Shown: piece after piece, positions 32,691-40,970 of the stretch
How positions within the stretch are numbered: position 1 is the first letter of the stretch
Layout of the letters: each line of letters opens with the position of its first letter
NCBI RefSeq assembly: GCF_017948455.1
Contig: NZ_JAFFSU010000007.1
Location: 295,586-359,585 of the forward strand
Direction: 5' to 3'
Length of the DNA stretch: 64,000 nt
Source of the DNA: Streptomyces sp. GESEQ-4
GTDB lineage: Bacteria > Actinomycetota > Actinomycetes > Streptomycetales > Streptomycetaceae
Translations under genes and position numbers: made by a program
Notes under the pieces: generated by a model
What the model was told of the DNA's origin: nothing
Seen by the model: only the letters and a program-made list of their open reading frames with translations
Database searches by the model: none

Positions 32691-33884
32691 GTGACCGAGC
32701 GCGTCGTACTCGCCTACTCAGGCGGACTGGACACCTCCGTCGCCATCGGCTGGATCGCCGAGGAGACGGGCGCCGAGGTCATCGCCGTTGCGGTCGACGT
32801 CGGCCAGGGCGGCGAGGACCTGGACGTGATCCGCAAGCGCGCCCTCGCGTGCGGTGCCGTCGAGGCCGAGGTCGCGGACGCCAAGGACGAGTTCGCCGAG
32901 GAGTACTGCCTCCCGGCGATCAAGGCCAACGCCCTCTACATGGACCGCTATCCGCTGGTCTCGGCCCTCTCCCGGCCGACGATCGTCAAGCACCTCGTCG
33001 CCGCCGCCCAGAAGCACGGCGCCACCACGGTCGCCCACGGCTGCACCGGCAAGGGCAACGACCAGGTCCGCTTCGAGGCGGGCATCGTCGCCCTCGCCCC
33101 GGACCTCAAGTGCATCGCCCCGGTCCGCGACTACGCGATGACCCGGGACAAGGCGATCGCGTTCTGCGAGGAGAAGGCCCTCCCGATCGCGACCACCAAG
33201 AAGTCCCCGTACTCCATCGACCAGAACGTCTTCGGCCGTGCCGTCGAGACCGGCTTCCTCGAGGACATCTGGAACGCCCCGATCGAGGACGTCTACGAGT
33301 ACACGCAGAACCCCGCGCTCCCGCGTGAGCCCGACGAGGTCGTCATCACCTTCAAGGCGGGCGTCCCGGTCGCCATCGACGGCAAGCCCGTCACCGTCCT
33401 GCAGGCCATCCAGCAGCTCAACCAGCGCGCCGGCGCCCAGGGCGTCGGCCGGATCGACATGGTCGAGGACCGCCTCGTGGGCATCAAGTCCCGTGAGGTG
33501 TACGAGGCTCCCGGCGCGATCGCGCTGATCACGGCCCACCAGGAGCTGGAGAACGTCACCGTCGAGCGCGAACTCGCCCGCTACAAGCGGCAGGTCGAGC
33601 AGCGCTGGGGCGAGCTGGTCTACGACGGCCTGTGGTTCTCCCCGCTCAAGCGCGCCCTGGACGGCTTCATCGACGAGGCCAGCCAGCACGTCAACGGCGA
33701 CATCCGGATGACCCTGCACGGCGGCCGCGCGGTCGTCACGGGCCGGCGCTCCGAGACCTCGCTGTACGACTTCAACCTCGCCACGTACGACACCGGCGAC
33801 ACCTTCGACCAGGCCGCGGCCAAGGGCTTCATCGACATCTACAGCCTGTCGTCGAAGATCGCGGCGAAGCGGGACCAGGCGTAA
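32691..33884 (+). CDS. argG: Argininosuccinate synthase
   Basis: Joins citrulline and aspartate with ATP to form argininosuccinate. The 397-residue protein starts at GTG 32691 (GAGGAG upstream) with RVVLAYSGGLDTSVAIGWIA, the ATP-pyrophosphatase P-loop. Other blocks: VIAVAVDVGQGGEDLDVIRK, VAHGCTGKGNDQVRFEAG, TKKSPYSIDQNVFGRAVE and GRIDMVEDRLVGIKSREVYE. Length and motifs are normal. It is paired with argH downstream, with a strong hairpin between; the upstream ARG boxes show arginine control. Confidence 0.97.
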   Translation: MTERVVLAYSGGLDTSVAIGWIAEETGAEVIAVAVDVGQGGEDLDVIRKRALACGAVEAEVADAKDEFAEEYCLPAIKANALYMDRYPLVSALSRPTIVKHLVAAAQKHGATTVAHGCTGKGNDQVRFEAGIVALAPDLKCIAPVRDYAMTRDKAIAFCEEKALPIATTKKSPYSIDQNVFGRAVETGFLEDIWNAPIEDVYEYTQNPALPREPDEVVITFKAGVPVAIDGKPVTVLQAIQQLNQRAGAQGVGRIDMVEDRLVGIKSREVYEAPGAIALITAHQELENVTVERELARYKRQVEQRWGELVYDGLWFSPLKRALDGFIDEASQHVNGDIRMTLHGGRAVVTGRRSETSLYDFNLATYDTGDTFDQAAAKGFIDIYSLSSKIAAKRDQA

Positions 33885-33908
33885 GCCTCGCCCGTACCGA
33901 CCTGACAG

Positions 33909-33940
33909 CCGCCTCCTCACCTGCAAGGGTGGGGAGGCGG
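33909..33940 (+). terminator. Hairpin between argG and argH
   Basis: CCGCCTCCTCAC (33909-33920), 8-nt loop, GTGGGGAGGCGG (33929-33940): a 12-bp stem with one G-T pair. It may stop part of the argG transcripts or protect the argG mRNA end; the argH ribosome site follows within 25 bp, so complete termination would need a separate argH promoter. Confidence 0.65.
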
Positions 33941-33975
33941 TCGCACATTCACGATTCTCCGAGGAGCAGAGCAAA

Positions 33976-35409
33976 GTGAGCAGCAACAGCGGTGACGTAC
34001 GGCTCTGGGGCGGCCGTTTCGCCGACGGTCCCGCCGAGGCCCTGGCGAAGCTGTCCGCGTCCGTCCACTTCGACTGGCGGCTCGCGCCCTACGACATCGC
34101 CGGTTCGCGCGCTCACGCGCGCGTGCTGCACAAGGCGGGGCTGCTCACCGAGGAAGAGCTGACGCGGATGCTGGCCGGGCTCGACCAGCTGGAAGCGGAC
34201 GTGGCGGACGGCTCGTTCGTCGGCACGATCGCCGACGAGGACGTGCACACCGCCCTGGAGCGCGGCCTGCTGGAGCGCCTCGGCCCCGACCTCGGCGGCA
34301 AGCTGCGCGCCGGCCGCTCGCGCAACGACCAGGTCGCGACCCTCTTCCGCATGTACCTGCGGGACCACGCCCGCATCATCGGCGGCCTGATCGCCGACCT
34401 TCAGGACGCGCTGATCGGCCTCGCCGAGGCCCACCCGGACGTGGCCATGCCCGGCCGCACCCACCTCCAGCACGCCCAGCCGGTGCTCTTCGCCCACCAC
34501 GTCCTGGCCCACGTCCAGTCCCTGTCCCGGGACGCGGAGCGCCTGCGTCAGTGGGACGAGCGCACGGCGGTATCCCCGTACGGCTCGGGCGCCCTGGCGG
34601 GCTCCTCCCTCGGCCTGGACCCGGAGGCGGTGGCGAAGGACCTCGGCTTCGAGCACGGGTCGGCCGCCAACTCCATCGACGGCACCGCGTCCCGTGACTT
34701 CGTCGCCGAGTTCGCCTTCATCACCGCGATGATCGGCGTGAACCTCTCCCGGATCGCCGAGGAGGTCATCATCTGGAACACGAAGGAGTTCTCCTTCGTG
34801 ACCCTGCACGACGCGTTCTCCACGGGCTCGTCGATCATGCCGCAGAAGAAGAACCCGGACATCGCCGAGCTGGCCCGCGGCAAGTCAGGCCGCCTGATCG
34901 GCAACCTGACGGGCCTCATGGCCACGCTCAAGGCGCTCCCGCTGGCGTACAACCGCGACCTCCAGGAGGACAAGGAGCCGGTCTTCGACTCCTGCGACCA
35001 ACTGGAGGTCCTGCTCCCCGCCTTCACCGGCATGATGGCCACCCTCACCGTCCACCGCGACCGCATGGAAGAACTGGCCCCGGCCGGCTTCTCCCTCGCC
35101 ACCGACATCGCCGAGTGGCTGGTCAAACAGGGCGTCCCCTTCCGCGTCGCCCACGAGGTCGCCGGCGAGTGCGTCAAGGCCGCCGAGACCGAGGGCAAGG
35201 AACTGAACGACTTGACGGACGAGCAGTTCGCCAAGATCAGCGCCCACCTGACCCCCGAGGTCCGCTCGGTCCTGAACGTGCCGGGTGCCTTGGCCTCACG
35301 CAACGGACGGGGCGGTACGGCCCCGAGCGCGGTGGCGGTGCAACTGGCGGAGATTAAGGCAGACGTGGCGCAGCAGCACGCGTGGGCGACTGCCAAGAAG
35401 CAGAGTTAG
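33976..35409 (+). CDS. argH: Argininosuccinate lyase
   Basis: Splits argininosuccinate into arginine and fumarate, the last step. The 477-residue enzyme of the fumarase/aspartase superfamily shows VRLWGGRFADGPAEALAKLS, EDVHTALERGLLERLG, GRSRNDQVATLFRMYLRDH, TVSPYGSGALAGSSLGLDP-like block (AVSPYGSGALAGSSLGLDPE), and the family signature GSSIMPQKKNPDIAEL with the catalytic Ser on the mobile loop. GTG 33976 has GAGGAG at 33961-33966. The dispersed-repeat hairpin directly after the stop is the likely terminator. Confidence 0.97.
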   Translation: MSSNSGDVRLWGGRFADGPAEALAKLSASVHFDWRLAPYDIAGSRAHARVLHKAGLLTEEELTRMLAGLDQLEADVADGSFVGTIADEDVHTALERGLLERLGPDLGGKLRAGRSRNDQVATLFRMYLRDHARIIGGLIADLQDALIGLAEAHPDVAMPGRTHLQHAQPVLFAHHVLAHVQSLSRDAERLRQWDERTAVSPYGSGALAGSSLGLDPEAVAKDLGFEHGSAANSIDGTASRDFVAEFAFITAMIGVNLSRIAEEVIIWNTKEFSFVTLHDAFSTGSSIMPQKKNPDIAELARGKSGRLIGNLTGLMATLKALPLAYNRDLQEDKEPVFDSCDQLEVLLPAFTGMMATLTVHRDRMEELAPAGFSLATDIAEWLVKQGVPFRVAHEVAGECVKAAETEGKELNDLTDEQFAKISAHLTPEVRSVLNVPGALASRNGRGGTAPSAVAVQLAEIKADVAQQHAWATAKKQS

Positions 35410-35482
35410 GCGCCCTGAAAGCGGCGAAGCCGCTTTTTCAGGGGCGCGGGGAACTGCGCGACAAGCCACGACGAACCCGCAC
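35410..35482 (+). repeat. Dispersed intergenic repeat, copy 4 (short form), with enlarged hairpin
   Basis: GCGCCCTGAAAGCGGC-GAA-GCCGCTTTTTCAGGGGCGC (35410-35447) forms a long stem, followed by the family tail GGGGAACTGCGCGACAAGCC and ACGACGAACCCGCAC. It starts one base after the argH stop and looks like its terminator. Confidence 0.85.
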
Positions 35483-35509
35483 TCGCCAACGCACCGCACA
35501 ACCCGAGCT

Positions 35510-35538
35510 CTGACGCGAAGGTCATCACGGGTTACGTT
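35510..35538 (+). promoter_or_regulatory. Promoter of the aldo/keto reductase gene
   Basis: CTGACG (35510-35515), 17-bp spacer, TACGTT (35533-35538), 39 bp before ATG 35578, which has GGAG at its ribosome site. Confidence 0.55.
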
Positions 35539-35577
35539 GTGGGGAAGCCGAACGGAGCCGACCCCACGGAGCCCGCG

Positions 35578-36549
35578 ATGCCCTTCGCCCGACTGGCAAC
35601 AGCAACGACCCCCACCTGCCACATCGGCCTAGGCCTCGCCGCCGTAGGGCGCCCCGGCTACATCAACCTCGGCCGAGACCAGGACCTCGGAGAGAACCGC
35701 AGCGTAGACACCCTCCGCACCCGCACCAACGAACTCCTCGACGCCGCCTACGCGCAAGGCGTCCGCTACTTCGACGCGGCCCGCTCTTACGGCCGTTCCG
35801 AGGAGTTCCTCGCCGACTGGCTGAACGCCCACCCCGACGTGAACGACGTAGTCATCGGCAGCAAGTGGGGCTACACCTACACCGCCGGCTGGACGGCGGA
35901 CGCCGAGACGCACGAGGTCAAGGACCACAGCGTCACGACGTACGAGCGCCAGCGCGCCGAGACCGACGCCCTGCTCGGCGACCGGCTCGACCTCTACCAG
36001 ATCCACTCCCTGACCCCGGACAGCCCGGCCCTCACCGACAAGGAACTCCACGCGAGGCTCGCCGAGGCCGCCGCCCAGGGCCTCACCGTCGGCTTCTCCA
36101 CCAGCGGCCCCGCCCAGGCCGACACCATCCGCGCCGCCCTCGCCGTGACGGTCGACGGCGAACCCCTCTTCCGTACCGTCCAGTCGACCTACAACGCGTT
36201 GGAGACATCCGCCGGCCCCGCCCTCGCCGAGGCCCACGACGCCGGACTCACGGTGATCGTCAAGGAGGCCATGGCCAACGGACGGCTCGCGGAACCGCAC
36301 GCGCCGGACGCGCTGAAGGCCGTAGCCGAAGAAACGTCTCTGGGCTGCGATGCCGTCGCCCTCGCGCTGATCCTGCGGCAGCCGTGGGCCGGGGTCGTCC
36401 TCTCGGGCGCCGCGACCGTCGTCCAACTGGCCTCCAACCTGCATGCCGCGGTCGTCGACCTCGACGACGCTCAGCTGTCCCGGCTGGCCGCGCTGGTCGA
36501 GGACCCGTCCGCGTACTGGGAGCGGCGCGGGCAGCTGCCCTGGCACTGA
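35578..36549 (+). CDS. Aldo/keto reductase family protein
   Basis: A 323-residue NADP(H)-dependent oxidoreductase with the AKR barrel. Seen: IGLGLAAVGRPGYINLG, the Asp and Tyr of the tetrad in GVRYFDAARSYGRSEEFLAD, the Lys in VVIGSKWGYTY, the His in LDLYQIHSLTP, and the cofactor loop in the C-terminal part (VAEETSLGCDAVALALIL ... VVLSGAATVVQLASNL). The group of about 320 residues with SKWGYTYTAGW is common in actinobacteria and its substrates are not known. ATG 35578 was preferred to the in-frame GTG 35539 because GGAG precedes it. Confidence 0.88.
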   Translation: MPFARLATATTPTCHIGLGLAAVGRPGYINLGRDQDLGENRSVDTLRTRTNELLDAAYAQGVRYFDAARSYGRSEEFLADWLNAHPDVNDVVIGSKWGYTYTAGWTADAETHEVKDHSVTTYERQRAETDALLGDRLDLYQIHSLTPDSPALTDKELHARLAEAAAQGLTVGFSTSGPAQADTIRAALAVTVDGEPLFRTVQSTYNALETSAGPALAEAHDAGLTVIVKEAMANGRLAEPHAPDALKAVAEETSLGCDAVALALILRQPWAGVVLSGAATVVQLASNLHAAVVDLDDAQLSRLAALVEDPSAYWERRGQLPWH

Positions 36550-36592
36550 GAAACCGTGAGCGGACCAAGCCCGTGAGACGGCCATGCCCTGC

Positions 36593-36632
36593 GTGAGACA
36601 AAGCTGTCTCACGTGGGCTATGGTTGTCTCAT
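36593..36632 (+). promoter_or_regulatory. Operator and leaderless promoter of the TetR-MFS operon
   Basis: GTGAGACA-N4-TGTCTCAC (36593-36612) is a perfect 8+8 palindrome. Further half-sites are GTGAGACG (36573-36580) and TGTCTCAT (36625-36632). TATGGT (36619-36624) is a -10 6 nt before ATG 36631, with no ribosome site, so the message is probably leaderless and the operator covers the -35. Confidence 0.7.
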
Positions 36633-37182
36633 GGCTGTCGACCGTGACCACGTGCTGCGCAGCGCAGCCGCCCTGCTCACCCGTAAATCCACCGCGACCA
36701 TGGACGAGGTCGCCAAGGCCGCCGGGATCAGCAGGGCCACGCTGCACCGCCAGTTCGCCGGGCGCGACGTGCTCGTCCGGGCGCTCGAGTCGCTCGGCAT
36801 CGCGGAGTGCGAGGCCGCGCTGGACAGGGCCCGCCTGGACGAAGGCGGCGCGAGCGATGCCGTAAGACGGCTCGTCCGCGAGATCGAACCGGCAGCTGCT
36901 CTGCTGGCCTTCCTTTACAGCGAGAACCAGCTGTTCGAGGGCGGGCAGCAGAACGAGGGCTGGACCCGGATCGACGACCGTGTGGCGGCCCTGTTCCGGC
37001 GCGGTCAGGCGGCCGGCGAGTTCCGTATCGACCTCACGCCGGCCTGGCTCACCGAGGCGCTCTACGGCCTGCTGGCCTCCGGCGCCTGGGCGGTGTCCGA
37101 AGGCCGCGTGGCCACCAACGACTTCACCTTCATGATCGTCGAGCTGTTGCTCGGCGGCGCACTGCGGAGAGAGGAATCATGA
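36631..37182 (+). CDS. TetR-family repressor of the adjacent MFS exporter
   Basis: A 183-residue regulator. The HTH is RDHVLRSAAALLTRKSTATM, DEVAKAAGISRATLHRQFAG, RDVLVRALE. The C-terminal domain (about 70-180) is a short TetR_C ligand-binding fold with a run of Leu/Ala helices (WLTEALYGLLASGAWAVSEG). Start ATG 36631 was chosen over the earlier in-frame GTG 36613 since it lies right after the -10 and the operator. The stop overlaps the MFS start codon (ATGA), so the repressor and its target are one unit, released when the drug-like inducer binds. Confidence 0.88.
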   Translation: MAVDRDHVLRSAAALLTRKSTATMDEVAKAAGISRATLHRQFAGRDVLVRALESLGIAECEAALDRARLDEGGASDAVRRLVREIEPAAALLAFLYSENQLFEGGQQNEGWTRIDDRVAALFRRGQAAGEFRIDLTPAWLTEALYGLLASGAWAVSEGRVATNDFTFMIVELLLGGALRREES

Positions 37183-38702
37183 CCAGCACCCTGCGGCCGG
37201 CGAACCCGACCGAGGCGGTGAAGCGCCCCGGCCGTTGGCTGGCGCTGGCCGTCCTCGTGCTCGCCGTGCTGCTGGTGGCCGTCGACGCGACCGTCCTCGG
37301 CCTGGCGACCCCCTACATCAGTGAGGATCTGAAGCCCACGGGCAACCAGCTCCTGTGGATCGGTGACGTCTACTCGTTCGTGATCGCCGGTCTGCTCGTC
37401 TCCATGGGCAGCCTCGGCGACCGCATCGGCCGCAAGCGCATCCTGCTCATCGGCGCCACGGCGTTCGGCGCGATATCCGTGCTCAACGCCTACGCGACGA
37501 CCCCGGAGCTGATGATCGCGGCCCGGGCGCTGCTCGGTGTCGCGGGCGCGACGCTGATGCCGGCCACACTCGCCCTGATCCGCAACCTCTTCCACGACCC
37601 GCGCGAACGCAGCCTCGCGGTCGGCATATGGGGCGCCACCGCTTCCGCGGGCACCGCGATCGGGCCGATCGTGGGCGGCTTCCTGCTCGAACACTTCTGG
37701 TGGGGCTCGGTCTTCCTGATCAACCTGCCCGTGATGGCGGTCCTGGTCCTCGTCGGCATCAAGATGCTGCCGGAGTCACGCAATCCGAACCCCGGTCCCT
37801 GGGACCTGCTCAGCGTCGTACTGTCGCTCGTCGGCATGGTCGCGCTCGTGTACGCCGTGAAGGAGGCCGCGAGCCACGGCCTCACCTGGGAGACGGCCGC
37901 CGCCGCCGTGCTGGGCCTGGCGTCGCTGTACGGCTTCGTGCGGCGCCAACTCACCCTGCCCACGCCCCTGCTGGACATGCGGCTGTTCCGCAACCGCGGC
38001 TTCAGCGGGGCCGTCCTGGCCGACCTGCTGACCATCTTCGGCCTGTCCGGCCTGGTCTTCTTCCTCTCGCAGTACCTGCAACTCGTCCAGGGCCGACGCC
38101 CGTTCGAGGCGGGCCTGGCCGAACTGCCCGCCGCCATCGGCGCGGTGGCCGCCGGCCTGATCGCCGGCCGCGCGGCCCGCCGCTTCTCCGTACGCACCGT
38201 CGTCTCCGGCGGCCTCGCGGCAGTCGGCCTCGCCCTGGCCGCCCTCACGGTCATCGACCAGTCCACCGGCTACCCCCTCCTCGGCGCCGCCCTGCTCGTC
38301 GTAGGCATCGGCGCGGGCTTCTCCTTCACCGTCACCGCGGACGTCATCCTCTCCAGCGTGCCGAAGGAGGAGGCAGGCGCGGCATCGGCGGTGTCCGAGA
38401 CGGCATACGAACTCGGCGCGGCCCTGGGAATCGCCCTGCTGGGCTCGATCGTGACGGGCGTGTACAGGGGCTTTGCAGGTCCGGCAGGGACTCCGGACGC
38501 GGCACACGAGTCGCTGGGCGGCGCGGTGGAGGCGGCGTCGGGGATGCCCGCACAAACGTCGGCGGCAATGCTGGACGCGGCCCGCAGTTCGTTCGTCGAC
38601 GGCCTCGCCCTGGCGTCGGGCGCGGGTGCGGTGGTGCTGCTCGCAGCGGCGGCAGCGGCATGGTTCCTGCTCCGCAACCAACGGCTGGACAACGCCGCTT
38701 AG
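37179..38702 (+). CDS. MFS drug exporter, DHA2 (14-helix) family
   Basis: A 507-residue proton-coupled exporter. The pattern LAVLLVAVDATVLGLATPYI (motif D1-like), GSLGDRIGRKRILLIGATAF (motif A), LIRNLFHDPRERSLAVGIWG and GTAIGPIVGGFLLEHFWWGS (motif C) identify the QacA/EmrB-type DHA2 group. Fourteen hydrophobic helices can be counted. Related exporters confer resistance to cationic dyes, antiseptics or antibiotics. It is translationally coupled to its TetR. The gene ends inside repeat copy 5, whose TAGGGGCGC provides the stop codon. Confidence 0.9.
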   Translation: MTSTLRPANPTEAVKRPGRWLALAVLVLAVLLVAVDATVLGLATPYISEDLKPTGNQLLWIGDVYSFVIAGLLVSMGSLGDRIGRKRILLIGATAFGAISVLNAYATTPELMIAARALLGVAGATLMPATLALIRNLFHDPRERSLAVGIWGATASAGTAIGPIVGGFLLEHFWWGSVFLINLPVMAVLVLVGIKMLPESRNPNPGPWDLLSVVLSLVGMVALVYAVKEAASHGLTWETAAAAVLGLASLYGFVRRQLTLPTPLLDMRLFRNRGFSGAVLADLLTIFGLSGLVFFLSQYLQLVQGRRPFEAGLAELPAAIGAVAAGLIAGRAARRFSVRTVVSGGLAAVGLALAALTVIDQSTGYPLLGAALLVVGIGAGFSFTVTADVILSSVPKEEAGAASAVSETAYELGAALGIALLGSIVTGVYRGFAGPAGTPDAAHESLGGAVEAASGMPAQTSAAMLDAARSSFVDGLALASGAGAVVLLAAAAAAWFLLRNQRLDNAA

Positions 38703-38745
38703 GGGCGCGGGGAACTGCGCGACCAGCCCCCACGCACCCGCACCC
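38700..38745 (+). repeat. Dispersed intergenic repeat, copy 5 (short form, left arm worn)
   Basis: AGGGGCGCGGGGAACTGCGC, GACCAGCCCCCAC and GCACCCGCACC. Only the right part of the hairpin is good. The TAG stop of the MFS gene is the first base triplet of the match. Confidence 0.8.
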
Positions 38746-38859
38746 GCGAACCGCCACCGACCAGCCCCCACACTAGGCTTTAAGCCCGTTTTCGCCCCCG
38801 CCTGATGGTCTTGGCTCCGTACCCGACGTCGTTCCCCACGGCCGAAGGAGCCACAGACC

Positions 38860-39057
38860 ATGACACGTCGTACACGCAAACTCCTCGTCACCGGCGCCGC
38901 ACTGGCAACCGTCAGCCTCGCCGGAGGCGGCATCGCACTCGCCGTCGACGGAGACGAGGCCCCGCGCGAGACCGTGAGGTTCGTCGTCACGGATCACGAC
39001 GACTGCCCGGACAAGGACAGCACCGCCCCGTCCGACGACCCGGCGTCCGCGCTGTGA
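38860..39057 (+). CDS. Small exported peptide at the head of the MoxR operon
   Basis: A 65-residue protein with a signal peptide: MTRRTRKLLVTGAALATVSL, AGGGIALAVDGDEAP. The mature part is about 35 residues, acidic, ending with TDHDDCPDKDSTAPSDDPA; one Cys. It has GAAGGAG before the ATG. The stop overlaps the GTG of the MoxR gene, so it is translationally coupled and is a real gene. Function unknown; acidic Asp repeats could bind metal. The 38746-38859 upstream stretch has TAGGCT as a possible -10 but little else. Confidence 0.72.
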   Translation: MTRRTRKLLVTGAALATVSLAGGGIALAVDGDEAPRETVRFVVTDHDDCPDKDSTAPSDDPASAL

Positions 39058-40046
39058 CCGCCGAACCCCCGGAGGGCACCGGCAAGGTCCTCGAACACGC
39101 CCTGTTCGAGGTCAAGAGGGTCATCGTCGGCCAGGACCGCATGGTGGAGCGCATGTTCACCGCGATCCTGGCCCGCGGCCACTGTCTGCTGGAGGGCGTG
39201 CCCGGAGTAGCCAAGACCCTGGCCGCGAAAACCCTCGCCCATGTGGCCGGAGGCGAGTTCGCCCGGCTGCAGTTCACCCCCGACCTCGTCCCCTCCGACA
39301 TCACCGGCACGCGGATCTACCGTCCGTCCCGGGAGGCGTTCGACATCGAACCCGGCCCGGTGATCGCCAACGTCGTCCTCGCCGACGAGATCAACCGCGC
39401 CCCCGCCAAGGTGCAGTCCGCGCTCCTGGAGGTCATGGGCGAGCACCAGGTCTCCATCGGCGGCACCACGATCCCCGTCCCCGAGCCGTTCCTCGTCCTC
39501 GCCACCCAGAACCCGATCGAGTCCGAGGGCGTCTACCGTCTCCCCGAGGCCCAGCGCGACCGATTCCTGCTCAAGGTGGAGGTTCCCGCGCCCAGCGAGT
39601 CCGAGGAACTCGCCATCCTCTACCGGATGAGCGTCGACCCGCCGAGCCCCCGCCGCATCCTCACCCCGGAGCGGCTGATCGCGCTCCAGCGCACCGCGGA
39701 CCAGGTGTTCGTGCACCACGCGGTCGCCGAGTACGCCGTACGACTGGTCTGCGCGACCCGCGAACAGGCGGGCCCGGAGCGGAGGCTGGCGCACGGCGCG
39801 GGACCGCGGGCCACGCTCGGCCTGGTCGCCGCCGCCCGCGCCCTGGCCCTGCTGCGGGGCCGCGGATACGTCCTGCCCACCGACGTCAGCGACTTGGCGC
39901 ACGAGGTCATCGCACACCGTCTCGTCCTGTCCTTCGACGCGCTCGCCGACGGCATCGCCCCCGGCGCGATCGTCGACGAGGTCCTGGCGGCGGTCGAGCA
40001 GCCCCGTATCAGCCCCCGTCAGGCCGCCGAGGAGGAAGCGGCATGA
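39054..40046 (+). CDS. MoxR-family AAA+ ATPase
   Basis: A 330-residue AAA+ protein that acts as a chaperone for assembly of partners, usually together with VWA-domain proteins. Walker A region is LLEGVPGVAKTLAAKTLA, followed by RLQFTPDLVPSDITGTRIYR, Walker B VVLADEINRAPAKVQSALLE (Asp-Glu), sensor 1 FLVLATQNPIESEGVYRLPE and an arginine finger region AQRDRFLLK. The Walker A Gly-Lys-Thr is AKT, as in most MoxR proteins. It heads the core triad moxR-DUF58-VWA. GTG 39054 overlaps the upstream stop. Confidence 0.92.
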   Translation: MTAEPPEGTGKVLEHALFEVKRVIVGQDRMVERMFTAILARGHCLLEGVPGVAKTLAAKTLAHVAGGEFARLQFTPDLVPSDITGTRIYRPSREAFDIEPGPVIANVVLADEINRAPAKVQSALLEVMGEHQVSIGGTTIPVPEPFLVLATQNPIESEGVYRLPEAQRDRFLLKVEVPAPSESEELAILYRMSVDPPSPRRILTPERLIALQRTADQVFVHHAVAEYAVRLVCATREQAGPERRLAHGAGPRATLGLVAAARALALLRGRGYVLPTDVSDLAHEVIAHRLVLSFDALADGIAPGAIVDEVLAAVEQPRISPRQAAEEEAA

Positions 40047-40960
40047 GCGGCAGCACCCCGACGCTCCACGAACTCACCCCCGAACAGGCCCTGAAACACC
40101 TGGAGTTGATCTTCACCCGGCGTCCGGACGGACTCCTCCAGGGCGACCACGCCTCCCTGCTGCCCGGTCCCGGCAGCGAGGTCTCGGAGACCCGGCCGTA
40201 CGTCATCGGCGACGACGTACGCCGGATGGACTGGAACGCCACCGCCCGCACCACCGTCCCCCACGTCCGACTCACCCTCGCCGACCGCGAACTCACCACC
40301 TGGATCGTCCTCGACGCCTCCGCGAGCATGGACTTCGGCACCGCCCGCATGGAGAAACGGGACCTCGCGGTGGGCGCGGCGGCGGCCGTCGCGTTCCTCA
40401 CCGAGCGGACCGGCAACCGGCTCGGCGCGCAGCTCACCGGGCCGCACGGCATCCAGCGGATCCAGCCGCGCACCGGACGCCACCACATGCTGACCATCCT
40501 GCGCGCCGCCCTCGAACGCCCCCGGGTGACCGAAGGCGTCCCCGAACACACTCTCGCCGACGCCCTGGTGGCCCTGCGCGCGCTGCCCGCACGCGGGCTC
40601 GTCGCCGTCGTCTCCGACTTCCTGGAGACCGGCTGGGAGCAGCCGTTGCGCGTCGCCACCCGCCGCCACCAGGTCCTCGCCATCGAGACCGTCGACCCGC
40701 GCGAGCTGGAGCTGCCCGACGTCGGACTGCTCACCGTCGTCGACCCGGAGACCGGACGCAGGCGCGACATCCCCACCCACGCACGGAAGGTGCGCGAACG
40801 GTATGCCGCCGCCGCGCTGGAGCAGCGGGCCGTCATCAAGCAGTCCATACGCCGCGCGGGCGCCGCCCACCTCAGGCTCCGTACCGACCGGGACTGGGTG
40901 AAGGACGTCGTCCGGTACGTCGAGGACCAGCGGCGCCGAGCGGGCGGCGGCGCCGCATGA
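40043..40960 (+). CDS. DUF58 domain protein
   Basis: A 305-residue cytosolic protein paired with MoxR. The signature RPYVIGDDVRRMDWNATART is the DUF58 core; it is followed by a VWA-like fold with TTWIVLDASASMDFG, a MIDAS-type metal site, and GLVAVVSDFLETGW. It likely links the AAA+ chaperone to the membrane VWA protein. The ATG overlaps the moxR stop (ATGA). Confidence 0.9.
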   Translation: MSGSTPTLHELTPEQALKHLELIFTRRPDGLLQGDHASLLPGPGSEVSETRPYVIGDDVRRMDWNATARTTVPHVRLTLADRELTTWIVLDASASMDFGTARMEKRDLAVGAAAAVAFLTERTGNRLGAQLTGPHGIQRIQPRTGRHHMLTILRAALERPRVTEGVPEHTLADALVALRALPARGLVAVVSDFLETGWEQPLRVATRRHQVLAIETVDPRELELPDVGLLTVVDPETGRRRDIPTHARKVRERYAAAALEQRAVIKQSIRRAGAAHLRLRTDRDWVKDVVRYVEDQRRRAGGGAA

Positions 40961-40970
40961 AGGAGGTCCG

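Noticed and set aside
36613..36630. Earlier GTG start for the TetR gene
   Set aside because: It falls on the promoter -10 region and has no ribosome site; ATG 36631 fits leaderless start better.
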